64,000 nt of DNA from Clostridium ihumii AP5. Its GTDB lineage: Bacteria > Bacillota > Clostridia > Clostridiales > Clostridiaceae. How positions within the stretch are numbered: the stretch's first letter is position 1; each line of letters starts with the position of its first letter. Shown in pieces: positions 16,646 through 25,097 of the stretch. The notes below the pieces were generated by a model. That model worked only from the letters and a program-made list of their open reading frames with translations. It searched no databases and was not told the DNA's origin. Both the position numbers and the translations under genes were made by a program. The stretch is from NCBI RefSeq assembly GCF_000612845.1, contig NZ_CCAT010000039.1:51184-115183 (forward strand), given 5' to 3'.

Positions 16646-16667
16646 ATTGTAGCATATATTGTAATTA
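16646..16667 (-). promoter_or_regulatory. Shared promoter block, copy 8
   Basis: Minus strand ATTACAATATATGCTACAAT, extended -10 TGCTACAAT; upstream TTGAAAATTGAACAGCATA also matches the copies near 5740 and 6990. Confidence 0.58.
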
Positions 16668-16738
16668 TTATGCTGTTCAATTTTCAACAAACAAAACTTC
16701 CTTAACCTCTTCGCACTCTTATCATAATGTCATTTTGC

Positions 16739-16890
16739 AAGGTTAAAACCTGACCTACGGATGAATGAGAAAATTTAAATTTTTTCCTTGTAGCTGAGGT
16801 TTTAACCTTGGCGGTAATATATCCTTGCTAAATTTTCGCCTACAAATAAAGAAATTTTTATTTCATTTATAATAATTAAAATATGTTCTT
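16739..16890. repeat. AAGGTTGAAACC inverted repeat, copy 2, plus adjoining module
   Basis: 16739-16809 is the palindrome AAGGTTAAAACC...GGTTTTAACCTT. 16810-16890 continues GGCGGTAATATATCCTTGCTAAATTTT as at 9528, then the TCGCCTACAAATAAAG module. This accounts for most of the 438-bp gap 16611-17048; no other gene is seen. Confidence 0.65.
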
Positions 16891-16927
16891 TTTATTATAA
16901 AATAATTTTATATTTATATTAATACAT

Positions 16928-16967
16928 AAAAATACCGTAAACTCATTTCTGAATAATACGGTATTAT
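16928..16967. terminator. ACCGTA-family terminator hairpin, copy 5
   Basis: AATACCGTA (16931-16939) pairs with TACGGTATT (16957-16965). It ends the MerR / membrane-protein transcript. Confidence 0.7.
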
Positions 16968-17048
16968 AAAAGATTATTTATTTTTATTTGCTATAACTTA
17001 CATTAAATCTATTTACTAAATTGGAGTTTACCTAACTTTATAATATCT

Positions 17049-17495
17049 TCATTTGGTTCGTAAACAAACTGATTTAAAAGAAATAACACTAAATAGAAAA
17101 GTTTGCGTCAAAATTTCAATCATACCACCAATCTCTAAATTCCAAGGTTCGATCACAGGTTTATAATAGATAAAATACTCAATTGAGCCAGGAGCTGTTG
17201 AAGGTGTGTTAACTAACCCTACTATTACAATCATCATCCAAATAATCAACCACCCATATTTACTATTTATAAAAGAATTTCTAAACACCCAAAGAACAAT
17301 TCCAAATAAAGCACCACGAACGATTTGAAAAACAGGCGCTAAGCCTACAATTAAACTATTAGTATCTCTCATACCTGCTTGTGCTAATGTTGACTGATAA
17401 TCAAACAATGTCATAAATATAATTCCACAAACAACATACGTTATTATGTGAATTATCGTAATTTTAAAAATGAATTTACTTCTTTCTTTTAACAT
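17049..17495 (-). CDS. Four-helix membrane protein, unknown function
   Basis: 148 residues with four predicted membrane helices (about 9-30, 47-68, 79-98 and 122-140), short loops, and no recognised family motif. Start ATG follows AAAGGAGATATTTATT. It lies 16 bp after the TipA-like MerR regulator gene and before a terminator, so the two form an operon from the MerR-type promoter at 18314-18344. This suggests a role in the response to whatever ligand the regulator binds, possibly transport or membrane protection. That link is inference. Confidence 0.65.
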   Translation of the reverse strand: MLKERSKFIFKITIIHIITYVVCGIIFMTLFDYQSTLAQAGMRDTNSLIVGLAPVFQIVRGALFGIVLWVFRNSFINSKYGWLIIWMMIVIVGLVNTPSTAPGSIEYFIYYKPVIEPWNLEIGGMIEILTQTFLFSVISFKSVCLRTK

Positions 17496-17511
17496 ATAAT
17501 AAATATCTCCT

Positions 17512-18288
17512 TTATATCTCTAAATTAAGTTTTGATAGATAACAACTAAGCGCAGATTCTAAAAAAGAATCTACTTCTTTTTGTTTATCCGCCAAATTAC
17601 TATCCCAATTTTCTTTATTTTGGTTAAATTTTTCAAGTTCAGGAAGTAAGCTCATATCTCCTCCTGTAAATTCCATAATCATATTCCACCATTTTTGAGC
17701 TACTGCAATACCTTCTTCGCTTTCAGGAGATATACCTCTATTTTTAAGTTCAAGAGATTCATCTAAAACACTTTTATACGTTTCATAAATCTTGATACCT
17801 ATATCATGATTATCTGCAAATCGATTTTTAATATGTTCTTTTATAGTGTCATCAAAGTTTTTCCAAACCCAATATCCATCATTTTTAACTCTCATCATTT
17901 CAATAATTTCTGAATACTTTACGAAATCTACTTTTCCTGTTTTTGAGATTTCAGTTTGTAATGAACTGAGGATATCATTTACCTTTTTAAGAGCTTCAAT
18001 CTGACTTTCTACAGATTTCATTTGAAATTCTAAAACATTTGCAACTTCTTGTGGTGTATCAAGAAAAAATATCTTGCTTTTAATTTCCTTTAATGAAAAC
18101 CCTAAATATTTGAAAGATAATATCTGATGAAGTCTTATAATGTCTTTACAAGAGTATAAGCGTCTTCCACCCTCACTGATGGCAGAAGGTTTTAAAAGCC
18201 CTTCCTTATCGTAGTATTGCAGAGTACGAACACTTACTCCCATTTTCTTTGCAAGTTCTCCAACCATTAGAAATTCGTCTTTTATCAT
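17512..18288 (-). CDS. MerR-family regulator with TipAS ligand-binding domain
   Basis: 258 residues. Residues about 8-75 are a MerR winged helix (MVGELAKKMGVSVRTLQYYD, then GRRLYSCKDI). A coiled-coil dimerisation helix spans about 80-120. The C-terminal ~130 residues match the TipAS antibiotic-recognition fold (WKNFDD, EGIAVAQKWWNMIMEFTGGD). TipA/Mta proteins bind thiopeptides or hydrophobic drugs and activate multidrug genes and themselves. The promoter upstream has the 19-bp spacer and ACGTTGCGT dyad expected for autoregulation. Start ATG has AAGGAGG about 12 bp upstream; the internal Met8 is a less likely start. Confidence 0.87.
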   Translation of the reverse strand: MIKDEFLMVGELAKKMGVSVRTLQYYDKEGLLKPSAISEGGRRLYSCKDIIRLHQILSFKYLGFSLKEIKSKIFFLDTPQEVANVLEFQMKSVESQIEALKKVNDILSSLQTEISKTGKVDFVKYSEIIEMMRVKNDGYWVWKNFDDTIKEHIKNRFADNHDIGIKIYETYKSVLDESLELKNRGISPESEEGIAVAQKWWNMIMEFTGGDMSLLPELEKFNQNKENWDSNLADKQKEVDSFLESALSCYLSKLNLEI

Positions 18289-18313
18289 TTGTTTATCCTA
18301 CCTCCTTTTTTAC

Positions 18314-18344
18314 ATTTTAATATATAACGCAACGTCACAAACAA
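18314..18344 (-). promoter_or_regulatory. MerR-type promoter/operator of the TipA-like operon
   Basis: Minus strand TTGTTT (18339-18344), a 19-bp spacer and TAAAAT (18314-18319). The spacer holds GTGACGTTGCGTTAT, matching the ACGTTGCGT core of Mta/TipA operators. The over-long spacer is the usual MerR arrangement, needing activator twisting. Confidence 0.72.
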
Positions 18345-18499
18345 GAGTTTTTTTTTAAAAGCAATTTTTTTCTTTTTACTAAATACTGAATTACTATATG
18401 TACAATTATATAAATAATCTTTCAAATAATTTCTCATTTATCTATATCTATAATACAAATTTTTTCGCTTAAAATTATCTTATTACAGAATTCAATAAT

Positions 18500-18653
18500 A
18501 ATACATTTTGTAAATACATTATTTATGATTCTAAATTTAATTAGTTACGTCGCTTTTTAAGCATAATATAGTTTTGCAATGTTGAAACCTGGCCTACGTA
18601 TGAATGAGAAAATTTAAATTTTTTCCTTGTAGCTGAGGTTTTAACCTTGGTGG
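18500..18653. repeat. Orphan promoter-block module plus AAGGTTGAAACC repeat, copy 3
   Basis: CATTTTGTAAATAC (18505-18518) and AATTAGTTACGTCG (18539 on) match the cassette spacers at 4227 and 7026. They run into the palindrome 18579-18648 (GTTGAAACC...GGTTTTAACC). No gene of its own follows; the rest of the gap 18289-18890 shows nothing else. Confidence 0.6.
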
Positions 18654-18707
18654 TCTCTGATTTGAATTAAAATGGAGAATAAAAACAATATAGTAATATT
18701 ACGAAAT

Positions 18708-18748
18708 AAAAAATACCGTAAAATTCAATTATGAATAATACGGTATTA
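18708..18748. terminator. ACCGTA-family terminator hairpin, copy 6
   Basis: AATACCGTA (18712 on) pairs with TACGGTATT (to 18747). It is located after the ABC exporter operon. Confidence 0.68.
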
Positions 18749-18890
18749 TAATAATTTATTTATTAACTTTTCACTCTTACCTTTTACCTTGATGGTAATT
18801 TCCTAATTTCTAATCAACTACAAACCTTTATAGTATTATGTTATATTTGTTTTAAATCTACTATTTCTATATTATGTATGATAAGTTTTT

Positions 18891-20711
18891 CTAATTGGCT
18901 GCTTCAAATTGACTATAATAAAGAGAAGAATAAAAACCATTTTGTTCTAGAAGACTTTCATGATTTCCTTTTTCTATAATATCTCCATCTTTAACAACCA
19001 AAATCATATCTGCATTTTGAATAGTTGATAATCTGTGTGCTATGATAAAACTTGTCCTATTTTTCATAAGTCGTGATAATGCTTTTTGAATTTCTACTTC
19101 CGTTCTTGTATCTACACTTGAAGTAGCTTCATCTAATATCATAATTGTTGGATCAGTTAGCATTGCACGAGCAATAGTTAAAAGCTGCATTTGTCCTTGA
19201 GAAACATTAGATGTTTCACTAGAAATTATAGTATCATATCCTTCTGGTAGTGTACGAATAAAGTGATCACAACAAGCTGCTTTTGCAGCAGTTATAATTT
19301 CCTCCCTTGATGCATCCATCTTACCATAAGCAATATTTTCAGCTATTGTACCTTTAAATAACCATGTATCCTGAAGTACCATACCAATTTCTTTACGTAC
19401 TGCACTTCTAGAAAATTCCTTAATATTAACATTGTCAATTGATATAGAACCTCCATTCAATTCATAAAAACGCATAATCAAGTTAATTAATGTAGTTTTT
19501 CCGCCACCTGTTGGTCCAACAATAGCTACCATTTCATTAGGTTTTACTTCTAAATTTAGATTTTTTATTAAAGTTTTATTTTCTGTGTAACCAAATTTTA
19601 CATTTTCAAATGTTACTTTACCCTTAAACTCTGGAAGTACATTATTATTACTATCTACAATTTCTTCTTCTTCATCTAGTAATTTAAAAACTCTCTCAGC
19701 TCCTGCAATGGCAGATTGTAACGACATAATAACATATGAAGCTTGAGTCACGGGTTCAGAAACTTGATTTACATATTGTAGAAATGCTTGAATTCCACCT
19801 AATGAAATCTGCCCATTAAGTGTCATTATTCCACCTATAATAGCTGTTACTACAAAACCTAATTGGCTTAAAAATCTAATAATTGGATATATAGCAAAAT
19901 CAACAAACTGTGCCTTTCTATTTGCTTCAAATTGCTTTTTATTAAGCCTTGAAACTTCTTCAATTATATCTTCTTGTTGATTAAAAACTTTTATAATACG
20001 ATTACCTGAATATACTTCTTCAATTTTTCCACTTAAATCACCCATAGCAGCAAAATTTTCAGCATAATAACGTTGACTTAGCCTTGATACATAATTTGTT
20101 GCAATAGCGCTAATTCCAATAAATGCAAAGATTAATAAAGATAACTTTATATTTAATACAAGCATACTAACGATTGTAAAAATAATTGTAAAGCAAGAAG
20201 ATATAAACTGCATAAATCCGACCTGCATTACTAATGATACTTTTTCAAGATCAGTTGTTACCCTACTCATAACATCGCCTGTTTTATGCGAATCAAAATA
20301 TTTTAGTGGAAGTTTGTTTATTTTCTCGCTAATCTCTTTACGAAGTGATAAAGTTAAATTTTCACCAATACTAGCTATTATGTATTGCTGAACATACGAA
20401 AGTAAACTACTAACAATAGATATTAGTACTAACATAAAAACTGGCATAGCTAATGCATTTGTAACTGCTGATAATATACTTACAGATCCATCAAATTTAC
20501 TAATTGCACTTACTAAATTATTAATAGCTACTCCAATCATAAGTGGTATAACTGCATAAGATGCACTACTTAGTAATGAAGATATACCTACAACTATTAA
20601 TTTTTTATTTTGTGGTTTTAATCGTATTAATAGTCTTCTAATAGTCTTTTTAGCATTTTTAGGAACATCATTATTAATTATTATTGCATCCTTTTTCTTA
20701 TTTTTCTTCAT
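18891..20711 (-). CDS. Heterodimeric ABC multidrug exporter, catalytic-site half
   Basis: 606-residue half-transporter: a six-helix domain (about 35-340) and an ATPase domain. Walker A GPTGGGKTT (399-407), Walker B ILDEAT with catalytic Glu528, and H-loop His559 are canonical, but the signature is VSQGQ rather than LSGGQ. Its partner shows the opposite pattern. Together they give one working and one degenerate ATP site, as known for LmrCD/TM287-288-type pairs. The ribosome site AAGGAGG lies in the last codons of the upstream partner gene, coupling expression. Probable substrate: hydrophobic drugs. Confidence 0.9.
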   Translation of the reverse strand: MKKNKKKDAIIINNDVPKNAKKTIRRLLIRLKPQNKKLIVVGISSLLSSASYAVIPLMIGVAINNLVSAISKFDGSVSILSAVTNALAMPVFMLVLISIVSSLLSYVQQYIIASIGENLTLSLRKEISEKINKLPLKYFDSHKTGDVMSRVTTDLEKVSLVMQVGFMQFISSCFTIIFTIVSMLVLNIKLSLLIFAFIGISAIATNYVSRLSQRYYAENFAAMGDLSGKIEEVYSGNRIIKVFNQQEDIIEEVSRLNKKQFEANRKAQFVDFAIYPIIRFLSQLGFVVTAIIGGIMTLNGQISLGGIQAFLQYVNQVSEPVTQASYVIMSLQSAIAGAERVFKLLDEEEEIVDSNNNVLPEFKGKVTFENVKFGYTENKTLIKNLNLEVKPNEMVAIVGPTGGGKTTLINLIMRFYELNGGSISIDNVNIKEFSRSAVRKEIGMVLQDTWLFKGTIAENIAYGKMDASREEIITAAKAACCDHFIRTLPEGYDTIISSETSNVSQGQMQLLTIARAMLTDPTIMILDEATSSVDTRTEVEIQKALSRLMKNRTSFIIAHRLSTIQNADMILVVKDGDIIEKGNHESLLEQNGFYSSLYYSQFEAAN

Positions 20712-20715
20712 AAAA

Positions 20716-22443
20716 TCAAACCTCCTTTATATTCATTTGACTTTTAGCAATTGCCCTGTATACAGAACAGTTTTTTATTAGTTCATTATGTTTTCCAATA
20801 CCAACTAATTTGCCTTCATCTAACACAATGATTTGATCTGCATCCATAATTGTACTTACTCTTTGAGCAATTATTATCTTAACTGCATCTGTCATATTTT
20901 CTTTAAGTGATTTACGAAGTGCTGAATCTGTTTTTAAATCTAATGCGGAAAAGCTATCATCAAAAATATAAACTGGTACTTTCCTTATAAGTGCCCTTGC
21001 AATAGCTAATCTTTGTTTCTGTCCTCCCGAAAAATTAGATCCACCTTGAGAAACTTCTGAATCTAATCCCATAGATAATTTGTCTACAAAAGAATCTGCT
21101 TGAGAAATGCTTAATGCTCTTTTTATATCTTCTTTAGTTGCATCTTTATCTCCCATTTTTAAATTGTTTTCAATTGTTCCACTAAATAAGAATGCTTTTT
21201 GAGGAACGTATCCAATTTTATATCTTAATTCTTTTTGTGAAAGGCATCTTATATCTACTCCATTTATACAAATCTGTCCTTCATCTATATCATGTAATCT
21301 TAAAAGAAGATTAGCAATAGTACTTTTACCAGAACCTGTACTTCCAATAATTGCTGTTGTTTCACCTTTATTACATGAAAATGATAGATTTTTTATAACA
21401 GGTTCTTCTGCTCCGTGATAAAAGAAAGATACATTTTCAAATTCAACAACTGCAGGGTTATTTTTTACTGCCTCTTTTTCTATGTTTAAATCTTTAATCT
21501 CTGGATTAATCTCCAAGACTTCTTCTATACGATCAAGACAAGATTTCATTTTAGGTAAAGTAACACTTGTTGTTGTAGCCAATATTAAATAGCTGAGTGT
21601 AATAATGGCATATTCAGTGACTGCCGTTATTTGTCCAATTTCCATTGTACCTTTCATAGAAAAAGTTCCACCCATCCAAACTATAAGTGCCACAGACAGC
21701 CCCATCATAATCCATATTGTAGGATTCAATATAGCAAATAGTTTATTTAGTTTTATCATATCTATAGCATAATCTTTAAAAGCTTTGCTTTCTCTATCTT
21801 CCTCATATTTTTCATTTCCAAAAGCACGGATAACACGAATTCCAGTAATAGATTCCCTTATTACTTGATTAATATTATCTAATTTAGTTTGAATTCGCTT
21901 AGAAATATAAATTGATTTTTTTAATATTAACACAGCAAAAAATATAAATATTATTACAGATAAAATTAGTATTACTGCTAAAGTAATATTAGTATATGCT
22001 GTCATAATAATAGACACACCAATAATAAGTGGTGCTGGAACTATAAGTTGCAATACCAATCCAAAAGTCTGTTGTAAATTAGAAATGTCTGAAGTGGTAC
22101 GTGTAATCATAGAAGAAACACCAATGGTGTCAAATTCATGAATAGATAATTCTTGACTCTTATGAAAAATCTTATCTCTCATGTAATAGCCCAAGACTGC
22201 TGCTAAATCAGCAGAATAGTAACTTCCTAAGACAGCTGATACTGTTGTTATTAAAAGAACTATTATCATTTGAATTCCTATACGAAGAATTTCATTCATA
22301 TCTCCTTTCAAAATTCCATTGTCTACAATTCCTGCTATAAGAAATGGAATAAGTAATGTTCCTACTACTTGTCCTAAAAGCATTATTAATGTTATTCCCA
22401 ATTTACCTTTTCTTTCTTTTAGGAATAGTTTTAAATACTTCAT
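20716..22443 (-). CDS. Heterodimeric ABC multidrug exporter, degenerate-site half
   Basis: 575-residue half-transporter with six helices and an ATPase domain. Walker A GSTGSGKST (367-375) and signature FSGGQKQR (471-478) are canonical. The catalytic Glu is replaced by Asp496 (IFDDSFSALD) and the H-loop His by Gln527 (IIAQRVST). This matches the non-consensus-site partner of heterodimeric exporters and complements the 606-residue subunit. First gene of the operon, transcribed from the MerR-activated promoter 22495-22525, divergent from the MerR gene. Confidence 0.9.
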   Translation of the reverse strand: MKYLKLFLKERKGKLGITLIMLLGQVVGTLLIPFLIAGIVDNGILKGDMNEILRIGIQMIIVLLITTVSAVLGSYYSADLAAVLGYYMRDKIFHKSQELSIHEFDTIGVSSMITRTTSDISNLQQTFGLVLQLIVPAPLIIGVSIIMTAYTNITLAVILILSVIIFIFFAVLILKKSIYISKRIQTKLDNINQVIRESITGIRVIRAFGNEKYEEDRESKAFKDYAIDMIKLNKLFAILNPTIWIMMGLSVALIVWMGGTFSMKGTMEIGQITAVTEYAIITLSYLILATTTSVTLPKMKSCLDRIEEVLEINPEIKDLNIEKEAVKNNPAVVEFENVSFFYHGAEEPVIKNLSFSCNKGETTAIIGSTGSGKSTIANLLLRLHDIDEGQICINGVDIRCLSQKELRYKIGYVPQKAFLFSGTIENNLKMGDKDATKEDIKRALSISQADSFVDKLSMGLDSEVSQGGSNFSGGQKQRLAIARALIRKVPVYIFDDSFSALDLKTDSALRKSLKENMTDAVKIIIAQRVSTIMDADQIIVLDEGKLVGIGKHNELIKNCSVYRAIAKSQMNIKEV

Positions 22444-22470
22444 ATTTTACCTCCCTGTATGTAAATAACT

Positions 22471-22499
22471 TTGTAAAATTTTATGTCAAGTGGTATTAT
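22471..22499 (+). promoter_or_regulatory. Promoter of the BmrR-like gene
   Basis: TTGTAA (22471-22476) and TATTAT (22494-22499) with a 17-bp spacer on the plus strand. It overlaps the divergent exporter promoter and MerR operator, so regulator binding would also affect its own transcription. Confidence 0.6.
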
Positions 22500-22525
22500 A
22501 GACCTTAAAGTAACTTTAATGTCAA
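22495..22525 (-). promoter_or_regulatory. MerR-activated exporter promoter with operator dyad
   Basis: Minus strand TTGACA (22520-22525), exactly 19 bp, then TATAAT (22495-22500): perfect hexamers at a spacing that is inactive without a MerR activator. The spacer is the near-perfect dyad GACATTAAAGTTACTTTAAGGTC (22501-22523), the classic MerR-family operator form. Confidence 0.88.
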
Positions 22526-22552
22526 TAATTTATTAAAAATTTGGAGGCTATC

Positions 22553-23353
22553 ATGAAAGATATATCTTATATGCCAATAAAAGAATTTTCTTGTCTAACT
22601 GGTATTAAGCGTGAAAATTTAAGGTACTATGATCAAATTGGATTACTCTCACCAGAGTTTCGTGGTGAAAATGGTTATCGTTATTATGCTAGAAGTCAGC
22701 TTACTACAGCATATTTAATTATTTCTCTTAGGGAAATTGGAATTAGCATAGAAGAAATAAAAAAATATATAGATGTACGTACTCCAGAAAAAATGTTTGA
22801 TTTGTTTAGTTCACAAAAAAAGCGTATTTTGAAGGAAATAAAAAAGCTTAAACGTATTCTAGAAATTATGCAATTGTATGTAGATATGGCAGAGGATGCT
22901 ATAAAATATGCTGAAAATACTATACATATTGAATACAAAAATGAAGATCCAATTTTTTTAGGTCCAATAATTTCTAAAGATTTTCAAGATGATTCTGCTA
23001 TTTCATTTTATAATTTTGCTGCTGAAAATGGAATTGATGTAGGTTATCCGCTTGGTGCTATTATTGACATCCAAAACATTGAATCAGGAAAATCTTTATC
23101 TGTAATGAACTACTATTTTAAAGTTAAGAATGACCAAAATACATATAAATTAAAAGGAAAATATGCTGTATTCTATGGCAGATGTGCTTATGGTGAATCT
23201 GACAATCTTTATGAAAAACTATTTACCTTTATTAAAGAAAATAATTTACGCATTTGTAGTAATGCCTATGAAGAATATCCTTTAAATGAACTTACTACTA
23301 AAGATGAAAATCAATACTGTGTAAAAATAGAAATAATGGTTGAAGATATTTAA
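22553..23353 (+). CDS. BmrR-like MerR-family activator of the exporter
   Basis: 266 residues. N-terminal MerR winged helix (KEFSCLTGIKRENLRYYDQI, GYRYYARSQ), a coiled-coil helix about 75-110, and a C-terminal ~150-residue domain resembling the BmrR/GyrI drug-binding fold (GYPLGAIIDI, YEEYPLNE). It is divergent from the ABC exporter with a MerR operator in between, so it very likely senses a drug and switches the exporter on. ATG at 22553 is taken because TTGGAGG lies 5 bp upstream; an earlier in-frame TTG is part of that ribosome site. Confidence 0.88.
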   Translation: MKDISYMPIKEFSCLTGIKRENLRYYDQIGLLSPEFRGENGYRYYARSQLTTAYLIISLREIGISIEEIKKYIDVRTPEKMFDLFSSQKKRILKEIKKLKRILEIMQLYVDMAEDAIKYAENTIHIEYKNEDPIFLGPIISKDFQDDSAISFYNFAAENGIDVGYPLGAIIDIQNIESGKSLSVMNYYFKVKNDQNTYKLKGKYAVFYGRCAYGESDNLYEKLFTFIKENNLRICSNAYEEYPLNELTTKDENQYCVKIEIMVEDI

Positions 23354-23380
23354 CTCATATATCTTCAACCATTATTTTTT
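23338..23380 (+). terminator. Terminator of the BmrR-like gene
   Basis: GGTTGAAGATAT (from 23338) pairs with ATATCTTCAACC (to 23371), followed by ATTATTTTTTAAT. Confidence 0.85.
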
Positions 23381-23481
23381 AATAAAATTTCTATTTAGTA
23401 AAAAATTATATCCTAAATTTAGCAAATAAAAATTTAAATATTCACTCTTATTTTTTACATTAATAGTAAATTACTATTTAT

Positions 23482-24522
23482 CTAATCTAAAATAGTCCCT
23501 AAGTTTTTTATTAAGTTTTCTCTTTTTTTACTACCTATCATCGCTGCATATACACCTTTAGTTTCTACAACATACTTTATAAGCTCCTTACTATTAAATT
23601 CTCCAGTTTTAAAATCATTGCATTGATTTAATGGTGCACTTATAGTAACTTTTAACTCAAGTTTATTAGCTGCATCTATGGCACTTAAGTATTCATTTTT
23701 AACTTTTTGAGTTTTTTTAGTTTTAGCTGTATTATCCTTCATATTATATGGCATTTGAACAAATCTAAAATGATGATCTTTTCCTCCTATTTCTTCTGCC
23801 AACTTTATAACCTTTTCTAAAGATATATACATTGGATTATCCTCACTAACTCTAAATGCATACCAAGTTGCCATACCGTAAAATCTTATATGACCTTTTT
23901 TTACTTCTCCTTCATAAAATTTTATTAAATTCTTCAAAGCATCAAAAAAGTTTTTTTCTCCAATCTCCATTTTTACACGCTCTGGATTATGAATATACAT
24001 AACATCAATAGTGTTTAATCCTAAATTTTTTCTGCTATTTTTTATTGAAAATTCATGTAATTTAACATCTATTGAATAAATCACTTCTTCATCTTCAATA
24101 ATTTGCTTTTCTCTTTTTATCTTTTCTTTTTTTAATAAAATACTATTTATATATTCTTTTGGTGCAATATTTAATTTAAAGTCATTATCTATAATTCCAG
24201 CTTTAGATGATATTACTATTTCATTTCTTTTTAAAATTTTCTTTTCATTAATTACAAAATTTAATGCATTGCCAATATTTCTTTCCGACTCCATTTCTCT
24301 ATAAATACATGCTGTATCAATGTAATTAACTCCATTAATAAGTCCATAAATTATGCTATCGATATAAAGATTAGAATGTTCTTTTGAAGTATTTCCAAGA
24401 TAAGTTCCTATAGCCATTGGCAATGTGTAAAACCAAGGTGTTTTTCTTATTTTCTCAGTATTTATATTTCTATTTTCAAAATATGATTTTGTATCTTTTA
24501 AACTTGCATATCCCTTTATCAT
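23482..24522 (-). CDS. Aldo/keto reductase
   Basis: 346-residue TIM-barrel oxidoreductase. The catalytic tetrad is visible: Asp69 (NYIDTA), Tyr74 (CIYREMESERNIG), Lys107 (ISSKAG) and His178 (MYIHNPE). NADPH-dependent reduction of carbonyls is the family function; the substrate is unknown. Insertions around 110-160 (Lys-rich) are longer than in typical AKRs. Start ATG lies at 24522 with AAAAGGAGTG upstream. It stands alone between the MerR gene and the GNAT pseudogene. Confidence 0.85.
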   Translation of the reverse strand: MIKGYASLKDTKSYFENRNINTEKIRKTPWFYTLPMAIGTYLGNTSKEHSNLYIDSIIYGLINGVNYIDTACIYREMESERNIGNALNFVINEKKILKRNEIVISSKAGIIDNDFKLNIAPKEYINSILLKKEKIKREKQIIEDEEVIYSIDVKLHEFSIKNSRKNLGLNTIDVMYIHNPERVKMEIGEKNFFDALKNLIKFYEGEVKKGHIRFYGMATWYAFRVSEDNPMYISLEKVIKLAEEIGGKDHHFRFVQMPYNMKDNTAKTKKTQKVKNEYLSAIDAANKLELKVTISAPLNQCNDFKTGEFNSKELIKYVVETKGVYAAMIGSKKRENLIKNLGTILD

Positions 24523-24590
24523 TGTAATTCACTCCTTTTAATTTAAATATATTAAATACCTAAATTAAAATTACACATACAACTTATAAA

Positions 24591-25064
24591 TTAATTTATA
24601 TACTTTTCATAATTAATAATAGACATGTTTTCATTTACTTTTTTGATTTCTCCCACTTTAATATATCCTAACTTCTCATACAAATGACAATTGCCTTTTT
24701 CCTCATATATTATATCCAAAACCCATTTGAGTATTTTATTATGCTTTTCTTCTAGTATTTTTAATACTTCCTGAGCAATTCCCCTATTCTGATATTCTGG
24801 AATTACAGATAAACCAGAAATTTTACATATGTCACTTTCTAAATATGTTAATCTAACCCACCCAATATTCATATCATTAAATTTAAAAATATATGCAATT
24901 GTGTTATCCCTATCAATTTTTTCTTTAATTGTATAAACACTTTCCATTGCTGGATTCATATTGTAATCATGTTATACATTTAGTAATGGTATAAAAGATT
25001 TTTGTTGTATATCATAAATTATCTCTGCTGCTTCGTTAGTAATTTCTTTTATTTCTAACATCAT
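24591..25064 (-). pseudogene. GNAT acetyltransferase interrupted by one stop codon
   Basis: From ATG 25064 (GAGGG upstream) the frame reads MMLEIKEITNEAAEIIYDIQ, QKSFIPLLNV, then TAA at 24972-24974. It then continues in the same frame HDYNMNPAMESVYTIKEKI into a complete GNAT core with motif A QNRGIA and LYEKLGY. The whole would be about 157 residues. One base change (TAT/TAC to TAA) explains it. The downstream part from ATG 24959 is 122 residues but lacks the N-terminal strand and helix and has no ribosome site. Could be a sequencing error or a recent inactivation. Confidence 0.78.
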
Positions 25065-25097
25065 TTTCCCTCATAGTAATGCTTATATAGATAAAAT

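Noticed and set aside
16546..16746. 66-residue plus-strand frame
   Set aside because: It is opposite the 34-residue membrane peptide gene and the promoter block, and has no ribosome site.
2000..19000. Integron attC sites and integrase
   Set aside because: Shared spacers look cassette-like, but no GTTRRRY/RYYYAAC pairs or integrase gene was seen, so an integron is not called.
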